Of a stretch of DNA of 64,000 bases, positions 21,938-32,337 are shown piece by piece. The DNA lies in NCBI GenBank assembly GCA_014584695.1, contig JACTMI010000028.1:1-64000 (forward strand), given 5' to 3'. This stretch comes from Acidobacteriota bacterium. Its GTDB lineage: Bacteria > Acidobacteriota > Thermoanaerobaculia > Multivoradales > JAGPDF01. The position numbers and the translations under genes were made by a program. The number at the start of each line of letters is the position of its first letter. Within the stretch, counting starts at the first letter, position 1. A model generated the notes under the pieces. It saw only the letters and a list, made by a program, of their open reading frames with translations, searched no databases and was not told where the DNA came from.

Positions 21938-24031
21938 CTAGCCGCCGCCGCTCCAGGCGACGTCGAAGCCGAGCGGCGGGCCTCCCGCTGGCGCCGGTGG
22001 CAGCGTGTCCGAGAGGACGACGCTCTCGAGCTGCGGCTGGGCCGCGTGCGGCTCGAGCCGGAGCCGGCGGACGGTGCCCAGCGGGTCGGCGGCCTCGGGC
22101 GTCGGCGCGCCGTCGAGCAGCGACCAGCGGGCGACCCGGATCCTGCCGGCGAGCGGCACGCCCGCGAGCGCGCGCAGGACCTCCCACTCCTCGGTGACCA
22201 GCGCCTGGCGGTAGGGCGAGATCTCCTCGAGCGTCGGCGGCCGCGAGCGGGCGAGCAGGCGCGCCTCGACCTCGGCGAAGGGGGGAGCCGGCGCCGACGC
22301 GAGCGCCGCCAGCGCCAGCCGAGCGCTCGCCGCGACGGTCCCTGCGTCGAGCTCCGCGGCGTGAATCGCCAGATGCGAGAGCGCGCCGCGAAAGCGCTCG
22401 TCGCTGCCGGCCTCGGCGCCGATCAGGAGCCAGCCATTCTGCCAGTGGAAGAAATCCCCCGGTACCGGGAAGCGTCCGGCCGGCTCGCCATCGAGGTAGA
22501 CCGCCAGGCGGCCCGGCGAGTAGGTGAAGGCGACGTGGCGCGGGCGCCGGTCCTCGAAGCGGACGAGCTCGACCGGCGACCCGCCGGTGCCGTCGGTCTC
22601 GGCGGTGCGCAAGACGAGCCGCAGGCGATCTCCCGCCTGCTCGACCCGGAAGCTGCGCCGCCCCGGCCGGACCGAGAGCGCGACGATCGGGCCGGACGCG
22701 CCGAGGTCCGCGGGCTCGACCACCGCTTCGAAGCTGAGCGTGTTCGAGGCCCTCAGGGTCTCGATCACGCGCCGCGAGGTCGTCTCGTCGGCCTGGAAGT
22801 AGCCGCCGCCCAGACTGATGCGGCCGCGCCGGTCGAAGGTGGCCCGGCCGTGCGCGGCGAGGACGTCGCTCGCGGCGTCGGCGGCGATCCGGTTCGGACG
22901 GTCCGATCCCTCCCAGACGAGCGCCAGCCGCTCGCGCGCCGCCGGCCAGCTGGGCGCCGCCTCGACCGCCGGGGGCCGGTCGGCCGCGGAGGGGTGCGGC
23001 CGGGCGGGGGCGCGCGGCGGCGGCTCGGCGCGGAAGAGGTCGGGGAAGCGGTCGACCGCCGGATGGGTCGTGATCCGGATCGCGCGGCCGATCGGCGCGA
23101 GGCTCTCCGGATCGACCTCGATCACCAGCACGTCGTAGTCGGAGCTAAAGTGGTCGTGGGCGCCGTCCGAGCCGGCGACGGCGAGCAGCGAGCCGTCGGG
23201 CGAGAGGCGCGGAAAGTAGAGATAGCCGCGCTCGCGCGGCAGGCGCGGATCGCCTTTGGCGAGCAGGGTGAAGCTGCGCCGCGTCTCGAGCTCGAGCGCG
23301 TCGATCGGCCCCCCCGCGCCGGCCGACCAGTAGCCGAAGCGCCCGCCGCGTTCGAAATAGGGCTGGCAGCCGCCGAGCGGCGTCGCGCGGGCGATGCTGC
23401 CGTCCGACCGGCGCGCCGAGAAGGACGGGGTGCCGCCGCTCGCCCAGCGGCCGGTCGGATCGACCAGCCAGCCTTCGCCGTCGGCCGGTCCGCGCGCCAT
23501 CACGCGGCGGGCGCCGGTCGAGAGGTCGAGCAGCACGCTGGCGTTCTCCCCGTCGATGTAGAGCAGCTCGTCCTCGCTCCACCAGACCGCGGCCAGGTGC
23601 TCGCCGTAGTGGCGGGCCGGGCGGGCGACGACGCGGTCGAGCGACCCGTCGGCGAGCATCAGGTGGAGCTCGCCGTCGGTGGTCGGGGGCAGGTAGGTGC
23701 GGCTGCCGCCGGGGATGGAGAGATAGGCGATGCGCTGGCCGTCCGGCGAGACGTGGGCGCAGCAGTGGTCGCGGCCCGGCTCCTCGGCCGAGAGCTGAAC
23801 CGGCGGCCCGCCCTCGAGCGCGCGCCGCCAGATCCGGAAAGCGCCAGTGCGGTTCGACTCCCAGACCACGAAGCCCGGGCCCCAGGCCTCGTTGGCATCG
23901 CCCTCGAAGCCGAGAGCGGTCGCTCCGGCGACGGTGCCGGCCGCTCCCTCGGCGCGGCAGCCGGCGGCCGCCGCGCCGGCGAGCAGGCAGACGAGAAACG
24001 GCGCGGTCAGAGCCGCCGGGCGGGCGCGCAT
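21938..24031 (-). CDS. Lipoprotein with TolB-like beta-propeller and LamG-like domain
   Basis: A 697-residue protein. The ATG at 24031 is preferred over a TTG at 24049. The signal peptide ends in a lipobox-like AAAGC with Cys25. Residues about 45-330 contain propeller repeats of the TolB/WD40 type (WESNRTGAFRIWR, VSPDGQRIAYLS, LSPDGSLLAVAGSDG). After a Pro-rich linker, residues about 400-560 form a LamG/concanavalin-like jelly roll (TLSFEAVVEPADLG, VAFTYSPGRLAVYLDGEPAG, WLLIGAEAG). The whole is probably an outer-membrane or periplasmic lipoprotein binding carbohydrate. It ends 19 bases before the AlgI gene and is likely in the same operon. Confidence 0.75.
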   Translation of the reverse strand: MRARPAALTAPFLVCLLAGAAAAGCRAEGAAGTVAGATALGFEGDANEAWGPGFVVWESNRTGAFRIWRRALEGGPPVQLSAEEPGRDHCCAHVSPDGQRIAYLSIPGGSRTYLPPTTDGELHLMLADGSLDRVVARPARHYGEHLAAVWWSEDELLYIDGENASVLLDLSTGARRVMARGPADGEGWLVDPTGRWASGGTPSFSARRSDGSIARATPLGGCQPYFERGGRFGYWSAGAGGPIDALELETRRSFTLLAKGDPRLPRERGYLYFPRLSPDGSLLAVAGSDGAHDHFSSDYDVLVIEVDPESLAPIGRAIRITTHPAVDRFPDLFRAEPPPRAPARPHPSAADRPPAVEAAPSWPAARERLALVWEGSDRPNRIAADAASDVLAAHGRATFDRRGRISLGGGYFQADETTSRRVIETLRASNTLSFEAVVEPADLGASGPIVALSVRPGRRSFRVEQAGDRLRLVLRTAETDGTGGSPVELVRFEDRRPRHVAFTYSPGRLAVYLDGEPAGRFPVPGDFFHWQNGWLLIGAEAGSDERFRGALSHLAIHAAELDAGTVAASARLALAALASAPAPPFAEVEARLLARSRPPTLEEISPYRQALVTEEWEVLRALAGVPLAGRIRVARWSLLDGAPTPEAADPLGTVRRLRLEPHAAQPQLESVVLSDTLPPAPAGGPPLGFDVAWSGGG

Positions 24032-24067
24032 CGCCCGCCATCGTAGCAATCGCCGGACCGGAGCCGG

Positions 24068-25051
24068 CTACATGCCGAGCGCGCGCTCGAGCTCGCTGGC
24101 GAGCCGGTCGCGCTCCTCGCCCGTGGGGAGCCACCCGCGGCCGGCGGCGAGGTTCTCCTGGAGATGGCCGACTTTCGAAGTCGCCGGAATGGCGCAGGTG
24201 ACCGCTGGATTCCCGAGCGTCCACTTGAGCATCGCTTGCGCCCAGGTCTCGACGCCGCGCTCCACGAGCCAGCCGGGCACCGGCGAGTTGCCCAGTCGCC
24301 GGAACGCCGCGCCGCCGGCGAAGGGCCGGTTGGCGAGCACCGCCACGCCGCGCCGCAGCGCCAGCGGCAGCAGCTCGCGCTCGGCCTCGCGCTCGCCGAT
24401 CGAGTAGTTGACCTGCACGAAGTCGAGGCCGCCCCGCTCGATCCTTTCGGCGAGCGCGCCGTGAAAGGAAGCGGTGTAGTGAGTGATGCCGACCAGGCGA
24501 ACCCGGCCGGCGCGCTTCCACTCGGCGAGCGTCGCCAGGTGCTGGTCGACGTCGAGCAGGTTGTGGACCTGCATCAGATCGATGGTGTCGGCGCGCAGCA
24601 GCCGGAGAGACTCCTCCATCTGGCGGATTCCCGCCTCGCGCCCCTCGGTCCAGACCTTGGTGGCGAGGAAGAGCTTGGCGCGGGCGCCGAGGCGCTCGGC
24701 CAGGGCGCCGAGCGCCCCTTCCGCCCGTCCGTACATCGGCGAGGTGTCGACCACCGTGGCGCCGGCAGCGACGAAGGCGGCGAGCACCGGCTGGAGCTCG
24801 TCGAGCCCCCCTTCGTCGACGTCGAGCACGCGATAGGTGCCGAGGCCGACGATCGGCAGGGTCTCGCCGGTCGACGGCACCGGCCGGCGCAGGAGCTCGG
24901 CCGGCGCGCTGACGCTGGCGCGGCCGGGAGACGGCGCGACCAGGGGGCCGGTCAACGCTCCCGCGGCGACCGCCGCCCAACCGAGCAGCTGGCGACGGGT
25001 GCAGGGGAGGGCTTCGGGTTCGAGATTCGGCGCTGGGGTCATGCGCGGCAT
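24068..25051 (-). CDS. Tat-exported aldo/keto reductase
   Basis: A 327-residue protein (318 if the ATG at 25042 is used). The N-terminus has a twin-Arg signal (TRRQLLGWAAVAAGAL), suggesting folded export. The AKR barrel follows: GLGTYRVLD, VVDTSPMYGRAEG (Asp, Tyr of the tetrad), FLATKVW (Lys), DLMQVHNLLD (His) and CAIPATSKVGHLQEN (NADP loop). The tetrad is complete. Substrate is unknown. Tat-exported AKRs are known but their electron donors outside the cytoplasm are unclear. A stop at 24068 precedes the lipoprotein gene's start by about 37 bases. Confidence 0.86.
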   Translation of the reverse strand: MPRMTPAPNLEPEALPCTRRQLLGWAAVAAGALTGPLVAPSPGRASVSAPAELLRRPVPSTGETLPIVGLGTYRVLDVDEGGLDELQPVLAAFVAAGATVVDTSPMYGRAEGALGALAERLGARAKLFLATKVWTEGREAGIRQMEESLRLLRADTIDLMQVHNLLDVDQHLATLAEWKRAGRVRLVGITHYTASFHGALAERIERGGLDFVQVNYSIGEREAERELLPLALRRGVAVLANRPFAGGAAFRRLGNSPVPGWLVERGVETWAQAMLKWTLGNPAVTCAIPATSKVGHLQENLAAGRGWLPTGEERDRLASELERALGM

Positions 25052-25122
25052 TCTAGGCGCAAGTGCGCGCGGGGGCGCCGGCGCGCCGCGGCTCGCGCGG
25101 CGCGCCGGTGGCGGCGACCGCG

Positions 25123-25608
25123 TCAGTTCGTCGCTGCGACCATCACCGAAGTGTGGTCGAGGACGTGCTCGCCCAGCCACTGCGCGAGCACCTCGCGCGG
25201 CACTTCGCCGAGCGTCGCGGTGATGCGGGTCTCGGCGCCCTGGCGCGCCACGGTGTAGTTGATCTGCTTGCCGGGGGCGAAGCCCTTCTTGACCTTGGCG
25301 ATCTGCTCCTTGTTCTCCTCGCCCAGCTTGACTCCCTCGAGCGCCACCAGCACGTCGCCGGCGCGGAAGCCGGCCTGCGCGGCGGGGCTGCCCGCCGCGA
25401 CCGCCTTGACGGTGTAGCCGCCGGCGGCGTTCTTCTCGGTCTCGAGGCCCAGGTAGCCCTTCTTGGCCATCTTCTCGGCCATCTTCTGGTAGTCGGCCTG
25501 GGAGTGGGCCTCGGCGCACTTGGCGCCGCCGGCGAGTGCGGCGGTGCCGCCGAGCAGGGCGACGGCGGCGGCGAGGGCGACGGCGAGACGGATCGGGTTG
25601 CGCTTCAT
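25123..25608 (-). CDS. Secreted PDZ-domain protein
   Basis: A 161-residue protein with a signal peptide (RLAVALAAAVALLGGTAALA) and a single PDZ domain (about residues 50-135: YLGLETEK, GSPAAQAGFRAGDVLVALEG, then GKQINYTVARQG). There is no protease or other catalytic domain. It likely binds protein C-termini in the periplasm. It lies 71 bases upstream of the aldo/keto reductase gene on the same strand, and divergently from the sensor kinase. Confidence 0.85.
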   Translation of the reverse strand: MKRNPIRLAVALAAAVALLGGTAALAGGAKCAEAHSQADYQKMAEKMAKKGYLGLETEKNAAGGYTVKAVAAGSPAAQAGFRAGDVLVALEGVKLGEENKEQIAKVKKGFAPGKQINYTVARQGAETRITATLGEVPREVLAQWLGEHVLDHTSVMVAATN

Positions 25609-25824
25609 CGGTTTCTCCTGCGCTCTGACGCTCCTCCGGGCCGGGCGCCGGCGGCCGGGGCTCGTCGGCTGTTGACATCGATGCGGCGCCTCGAGTTGCA
25701 AGGTACGCCCCGGAGCTGTAAATGTCGGGTCCTTGGGGTCAAACGAGGTCAAGGATTGTCAAAGTTCGGTAAACGTCGGTGGTCGGAGCTGGCGCGCGGC
25801 GCGCGCTTGTGGTCTAAAGCGACC

Positions 25825-27510
25825 ATGGGTGCCCCCACGATTCCGAGCCGGCTCGGCTCGCGCCGGACCTGGGGGATCGTCGCCGCGGCGCTGGTGCCGC
25901 TGGCGCTCTTGTTGCTGGTCCAGTACCGCTGGCTGCAGCGGCTCGAACGCGTCTCGGCGGTCGCCCACCGCGCCACGTTGGACAACTACCTCGAAGCGGT
26001 CGTCTCGGCGGTCGAGCTGCGCTACCGGACGCTGGGCGAGCGGGCGCTCAATCTGCCGCCGGGGCTGTTCGAGAACGGCCGCCTGGGCAAGGCCGCCTAC
26101 CATTTCGCGAAGAAGGGCGGCGACGGCGCGCGCGCGCTGTTCGTGGTGCCGCTCACAGGCGAGGGGGCTGGCATGCCCCAGTTCTTCGATCCGGCGACGG
26201 AGACGCTCGGAGCGCGCCCCTGGACGGAGGAGGTGCGGGCGGTCTACGTGGCGGTGGCGCCCTGGAAGGTCATCGCCGCCAAGGGCGGGCACGTCGAGCG
26301 CGCCGCGCTCCAGGTCGAGGTTCGCGATCCCGAGCACCGGATGATCCTCAATCCGGTCTCGGACGAAGCGGGCAGGCTGGTCGGACTCTCCGGGCTGATC
26401 GTCGACTTCGAGCGCTTCGAGAGCACGGTGCTGCGCGAGGCGATCGACGCCGCGCTGCCGAAGTTCTTCGGCGATGATCGCGCGCGCCGGCCGGTGGTCT
26501 CGCTGGCGCGCGCCGGGGGGGGCGCCGCGGTCGACCTGACCGGCGGCGGCGCGGCGGCGCGGCGGCCGCCCGAGGCCACCCGGCCGGTCGGCTTCCTCTT
26601 TCCCGACCTCGAGCTCGGCATCCGCAGCGGCCACGAGACCGCCGCCGCCTGGGCGCGGCGCAATTTCCTGCTCAACCTGGCGCTGTCGGCGCTGCTCGCC
26701 AGCGCGGTGGCGGGTGGCGTCCTGTTCGCGCTGCGCGCCGCGGCGCGCGAGATGAAGCTGTCGCAGATGAAGAGCGACTTCGTCTCCAACGTCTCACACG
26801 AGCTGCGCACGCCGCTCGCCTCGATCCGGGTCTTCGGCGAGCTGCTGCGGCTCGGCCGAGTCGACTCGGCGGAGAAGGTGCGAGAGTACGGCGAGTACAT
26901 CGAGACCGAGAGCCGACGGCTGACCCAGTTGGTCAACAACATCCTCGATCTCGCGCGCATCGAGTCGGGTCGCAAGAGCTACCGATTCGCGATCGCCGAT
27001 CTCGAGGCGGTCGTCGGCGAGACACTGCGGACCTTTCGCGTCAGTCTCGCCCAGAGCGGCTTCCGGATCTCCTATCTGCCGCCGCTCGAGCCCCTGCCGC
27101 CGTTGCCGATCGACGAGGCGGCGGTGGCGCAGTCGATCGGCAACCTGCTCGACAACGCGATCAAGTACTCGGGCGAAGCACGCGACGTCGAGATCGGCAT
27201 GCGCCGCGAGGGCGCCCACGCCGTGGTCTGGGTGCGCGACCGCGGCATCGGCATCGCGCCGGACGACCAGGAGCGGATCTTCGAACGGTTCCACCGCGTC
27301 TCCACCGGGCTCGTGCACGACGTCAAGGGGAGCGGGTTGGGCCTGGCGATCGTGCGCCACGTCGCCGAGGCCCACGGCGGCCGCGTCGAGGTCGCGAGCC
27401 GCCCCGGCGCGGGCAGCACCTTCTCGCTGTTCCTGCCGCTCGCGCCCGCCGTCGCGGCGCTCGCTTCCGCCGAGCTCGGCACCGCCGGCCCGCGGACCTC
27501 GGAGGCCTGA
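25825..27510 (+). CDS. Membrane sensor histidine kinase
   Basis: A 561-residue protein. A membrane helix near residues 12-32 and another near 277-300 enclose a periplasmic sensor of about 240 residues with no named family. There is no HAMP domain. The HisKA site is NVSHELRTPL with phospho-acceptor His325. HATPase motifs follow: NLLDNAIKYSG (N box), DRGIGI (G1) and GSGLGLAI (G2). The gene's stop overlaps the response regulator's start (TGATG). The stimulus is unknown; the upstream region separates it from the PDZ gene in the opposite direction. Confidence 0.93.
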   Translation: MGAPTIPSRLGSRRTWGIVAAALVPLALLLLVQYRWLQRLERVSAVAHRATLDNYLEAVVSAVELRYRTLGERALNLPPGLFENGRLGKAAYHFAKKGGDGARALFVVPLTGEGAGMPQFFDPATETLGARPWTEEVRAVYVAVAPWKVIAAKGGHVERAALQVEVRDPEHRMILNPVSDEAGRLVGLSGLIVDFERFESTVLREAIDAALPKFFGDDRARRPVVSLARAGGGAAVDLTGGGAAARRPPEATRPVGFLFPDLELGIRSGHETAAAWARRNFLLNLALSALLASAVAGGVLFALRAAAREMKLSQMKSDFVSNVSHELRTPLASIRVFGELLRLGRVDSAEKVREYGEYIETESRRLTQLVNNILDLARIESGRKSYRFAIADLEAVVGETLRTFRVSLAQSGFRISYLPPLEPLPPLPIDEAAVAQSIGNLLDNAIKYSGEARDVEIGMRREGAHAVVWVRDRGIGIAPDDQERIFERFHRVSTGLVHDVKGSGLGLAIVRHVAEAHGGRVEVASRPGAGSTFSLFLPLAPAVAALASAELGTAGPRTSEA

Positions 27511-28187
27511 TGCCCAAGGTGCTGATCGTCGAGGACGACGAGGCGATGTCGGTGGCGCTCGCCGATGGCTTCGCTTCGGAGGGCTACGAGGTGCGCTTGG
27601 CGCGCGACGGCGAGGCCGGCCTGAAAGCGGCGCGGGCCGAAGCGCCGGACCTGCTGATCCTGGACGTCATGCTGCCCAAGCGGACCGGGCTCGACGTCTG
27701 CCGCGAGCTGCGCGGCGCGGGCAGCTCGGTGCCGATCCTGATGCTCACCGCGCGCGGCCAGGAGATCGACAAGGTGGTCGGCCTGCGCACCGGTGCCGAC
27801 GACTACGTCACCAAACCGTTCGGCTTCCTGGAGCTGATCGCGCGCGCCGAGGCGCTGCTGCGGCGCACCGGCGGCCTGGCGTTGGCGGCGCCGCTCCACC
27901 TGGGCGAGGTCGAGATCGACCTGCGGCGCCATCGCGCGACGCGCGCCGGGAGGCCGCTCGAGCTGACCGCGCGCGAGTACCGCCTGCTCGCGTTCTTCGC
28001 CCGCCACCGCGGTCAGGTGGTGACGCGCCAGGCGCTGCTCGAGTCGGTCTGGGAGTATCGCGGCAGCCCCACCACGCGCACCGTCGACATGCACGTCGCC
28101 AAGCTGCGCAAGAAGATCGAGCCCGACCCCAGCGAACCACGCTTCCTGCTCACGGTTCACGGCCTCGGCTACCAGCTCGCCGAGTGA
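27510..28187 (+). CDS. OmpR/PhoB-family response regulator
   Basis: A 225-residue protein. The receiver domain (1-120) has acidic pocket EDD, phospho-acceptor Asp52 (LLILDVMLPK), Thr in MLTARG, and Lys in DYVTKPFG. The C-terminal winged helix (about 135-225) carries ELTAREYRLLAFF and RTVDMHVAKLRKKIE, typical of PhoB-type DNA binding. It is coupled to the histidine kinase and together they form a two-component system. No target site can be deduced. Confidence 0.95.
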   Translation: MPKVLIVEDDEAMSVALADGFASEGYEVRLARDGEAGLKAARAEAPDLLILDVMLPKRTGLDVCRELRGAGSSVPILMLTARGQEIDKVVGLRTGADDYVTKPFGFLELIARAEALLRRTGGLALAAPLHLGEVEIDLRRHRATRAGRPLELTAREYRLLAFFARHRGQVVTRQALLESVWEYRGSPTTRTVDMHVAKLRKKIEPDPSEPRFLLTVHGLGYQLAE

Positions 28188-28215
28188 TCTGGAAGGGGGG
28201 CGCCCGGGGGCGGTG

Positions 28216-29979
<1,764 letters not shown>

Positions 29980-30055
29980 CGCGCCGTAGTGTACCTCGCG
30001 CCCGGACGGCCGGGGGCGGCAAAGCGGGGCGGTGCTGGGGTAGATTCGGCCGCCC

Positions 30056-30904
30056 GTGGACGTCTCCCGCGCCTTCGCGCTCGCCGCCGCCGCCGCCGTG
30101 GGCTGGGCGCTGTTCGATCTCCTGCGCCGGGCGCTCGCCGACCGCCTCTCGGCCTGGTCGCTGGTGGCGGCGACGACGCTCGGCGCGCTGCCGCTGCTCG
30201 CCCTGGGCACGGCGCTCGACGGCGACTGGACGCTGGCGCCAGGGTACTGGCTGCCCGGCCTCGCCTCGGTCGCGCTCAACGTGGCGGCCAACTTCGGCTA
30301 CTTCCGTTCGCTGCAGATGTCGCCGTTGTCGGTGACGCTGCCGATGCTCTCCTTCACCCCGATGTTCGCCTCGGCGCTGGGCGCGATCGTCCTCGGGGAG
30401 GAGCTGTCGGCGCGCGCGCTCGGCGGGGCACTGCTGGTGGTCTTCGGCGGCCTGGCGCTAGGTCTCAAGGAGGGTGGCTTGCGCTTCGAGCCGGGCAGCG
30501 CGGTGATGCTGGGGGTGGCGCTGCTCTGGTCGGCGACGCTGTTGCTCGACAAGCGCGCGATGGACTTCGCGAGCCCCTACCTGCACGCCCTGGTGCTGAA
30601 CCTGGGCGTGGCGGCGGGCGGTGTCTGCGCGCTGGTGCTGTCACGCCGGACGCGGGAGCTCGGTGTGGCTGGGCGGCACGCCGGCCTGCTGACGCTCGCC
30701 ATCGCGGTCGGAGCGCTCGCTCTGGTGGTTCAGCTGCTGGCGCTGCGCGAGATGCCGGTGGGGGTGATCGAGACGGTCAAGCGCGGCGTCGGCGGTCTCT
30801 CGGCGGTCGCCTTCGGGCGGTGGCTCTACGGCGAGCCGGTGACGCTGCGCAAGATCGGCGCGATCCTGCTGATGACCGCCGGCGTGGCGCTGCTGCTGCT
30901 CTGA
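30056..30904 (+). CDS. EamA/DMT-family transporter
   Basis: A 282-residue protein starting at a GTG, with ten predicted membrane helices in two repeated halves of five (typical EamA). Conserved positions include LTLPMLSFTPMFA and the second repeat VIETVKRGVGGLSAVAFGRW. DMT transporters export metabolites such as amino acids or nucleotides. The substrate is unknown. Confidence 0.87.
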   Translation: MDVSRAFALAAAAAVGWALFDLLRRALADRLSAWSLVAATTLGALPLLALGTALDGDWTLAPGYWLPGLASVALNVAANFGYFRSLQMSPLSVTLPMLSFTPMFASALGAIVLGEELSARALGGALLVVFGGLALGLKEGGLRFEPGSAVMLGVALLWSATLLLDKRAMDFASPYLHALVLNLGVAAGGVCALVLSRRTRELGVAGRHAGLLTLAIAVGALALVVQLLALREMPVGVIETVKRGVGGLSAVAFGRWLYGEPVTLRKIGAILLMTAGVALLLL

Positions 30905-30922
30905 GCAGGCGGGGCGGCCGAC

Positions 30923-30960
30923 GACTCCGGTCGGCGTTCGAATCAGAGCTGACCGGAGTC
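30923..30960. terminator. Bidirectional hairpin between convergent genes
   Basis: A perfect 10-bp inverted repeat, GACTCCGGTC (30923-30932) and GACCGGAGTC (30951-30960), with an 18-base loop. It lies between the EamA stop and the end of the FAD oxidoreductase, with the second arm inside the latter's coding end. It could serve both directions; there is no T-tract. Confidence 0.4.
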
Positions 30961-32337
30961 GAGCGTCGCCAGCCGGCGGCGGTAGTCGGGGTCGTCGTAG
31001 CGGCCGGGCAGGAAGGCGCGCGCCCAGTCGGGGATCGCCTCGCCGGCGATCTGCGCGGCCAGCAGCTCGCCGGCCGCCGGCGCGGCCATGATGCCGAAGC
31101 CCGATAGCGCGCCCAGGACCCAGGCGCCCTCCAGCTGGGGCGAGAGGGGGCCGATCAGGGGCCGGTTCTCCGCCGTCTTGGTGTAGTAGCCGCCGTCGAC
31201 GTAGGGGCGGCGGCCGCGCTCGAGGTAGACCGAGAAGCGCGGCACGATGCGGGAGACGCCGCGCAGGACGACGGCCAGATGGAGCGGATCGATCTCGAAC
31301 GGGAACGCCCGCTCGGTGGCGCCGGAGTGGTAGTTCCAGAGCAGGATCGCCGACCGGCTGTCGAGACCCCCTTCCGGCCGGAAGTGGACGCCCGCGGGCA
31401 GCGGCGCGAGCAGGGGCGCCGTGCCCGGGTCCTCGGCCAGCGCGGCGCGTTCCTCTTCGCTCCAGGCGATCGTCACCGGGTCGGTCCAGATCGCCAGCGG
31501 CGCTTCGCGGGGCAACACGCGCAACTCGTCGTCGAAGAAGACCTTGAGATGGAGCTCGTGGCGGACCGGCAGCTCGACGCCGGCGAAGGCCGCGACGTCG
31601 GCGACGAAGGGGCCCGCGGCGTCGACGAAGCAGGGAGTGGCGATCCGGTCGACCTGGCCCCGGCGGGCGATGTCGACGCCCACGACCCGGCGCCCCTCGC
31701 GCGCGACGCCGACCACGGCGGCCTCGATCAGCTGGGCTCCGGCGGCACGCGCCCGCTCGAGCCAGAGCATGCCGAGCTGCTGGGCGGAGAGCCAGCCGCA
31801 GGCGCGGGCGTGGAGGCCGGCGACGGCGTCGGGGGTGACCCAGGGGAAGCAACGGCGCAGCTGCTCGGCGTCGAGGAACAGGTCGGCGCCGCCCGGGCCG
31901 GCCTCGAGCCGGTTCCAATGCGGCGCCTGCCAGGGCGGGTCCGCCGGGTCTCCCCGGTGGAGACGCAGGTCGCCCGCGCCGGCGGTCGAAATCTGGCGGG
32001 CTCCGCGCTCGAGCGCGGCCGCCCCGGCTGCGGTCGCGGTGAGGTAGAGGTAGCCGTTGCGATTGAGCGCGAAGGCGTCGTCCGAATCCGCCGCGAGCTC
32101 GTCGAGCAGCGCGATCGAACGCGCCGTCAGCTCGATCATCGGCCGGTCGGGCCACCAGTTGCGGTAGCACTCGGTCGACTTGTCGCTGGTGAGCGTCAGC
32201 GGCGGGCGCGGATCGACCAGGACGACCTGCTCGAGCCCGCGCCGCGCCGCCAGATGCCAGGCGGCGGAGAGGCCCGCCACCCCGGCGCCGCAGATCACGG
32301 CGCCGGCCCGGGCCGGCGGCGTCAGCTCTCGGGCCAT
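30943..32337 (-). CDS. FAD-dependent oxidoreductase (DAO family)
   Basis: A 464-residue protein. The dinucleotide motif GAGVAGLSAAWHLA begins at about residue 17, and the family's FAD-binding VLVDPRPP follows. GGYYTKTAENRPLIGPL and ALSGFGIMAAPAAGEL near the C-terminus match the DAO/glycine oxidase-type closing motif. The substrate is a small amine or amino acid by family; it cannot be specified. The start overlaps the end of aroC by 16 bases, an unusual partnership that gives no clear pathway hint. Confidence 0.82.
   Translation of the reverse strand: MARELTPPARAGAVICGAGVAGLSAAWHLAARRGLEQVVLVDPRPPLTLTSDKSTECYRNWWPDRPMIELTARSIALLDELAADSDDAFALNRNGYLYLTATAAGAAALERGARQISTAGAGDLRLHRGDPADPPWQAPHWNRLEAGPGGADLFLDAEQLRRCFPWVTPDAVAGLHARACGWLSAQQLGMLWLERARAAGAQLIEAAVVGVAREGRRVVGVDIARRGQVDRIATPCFVDAAGPFVADVAAFAGVELPVRHELHLKVFFDDELRVLPREAPLAIWTDPVTIAWSEEERAALAEDPGTAPLLAPLPAGVHFRPEGGLDSRSAILLWNYHSGATERAFPFEIDPLHLAVVLRGVSRIVPRFSVYLERGRRPYVDGGYYTKTAENRPLIGPLSPQLEGAWVLGALSGFGIMAAPAAGELLAAQIAGEAIPDWARAFLPGRYDDPDYRRRLATLDSGQL

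Noticed and set aside
30930-30960. tRNA-like T-arm (GTTCGAATC)
   Set aside because: No acceptor stem or anticodon arm can be formed around it, and it lies in a convergent intergenic hairpin.
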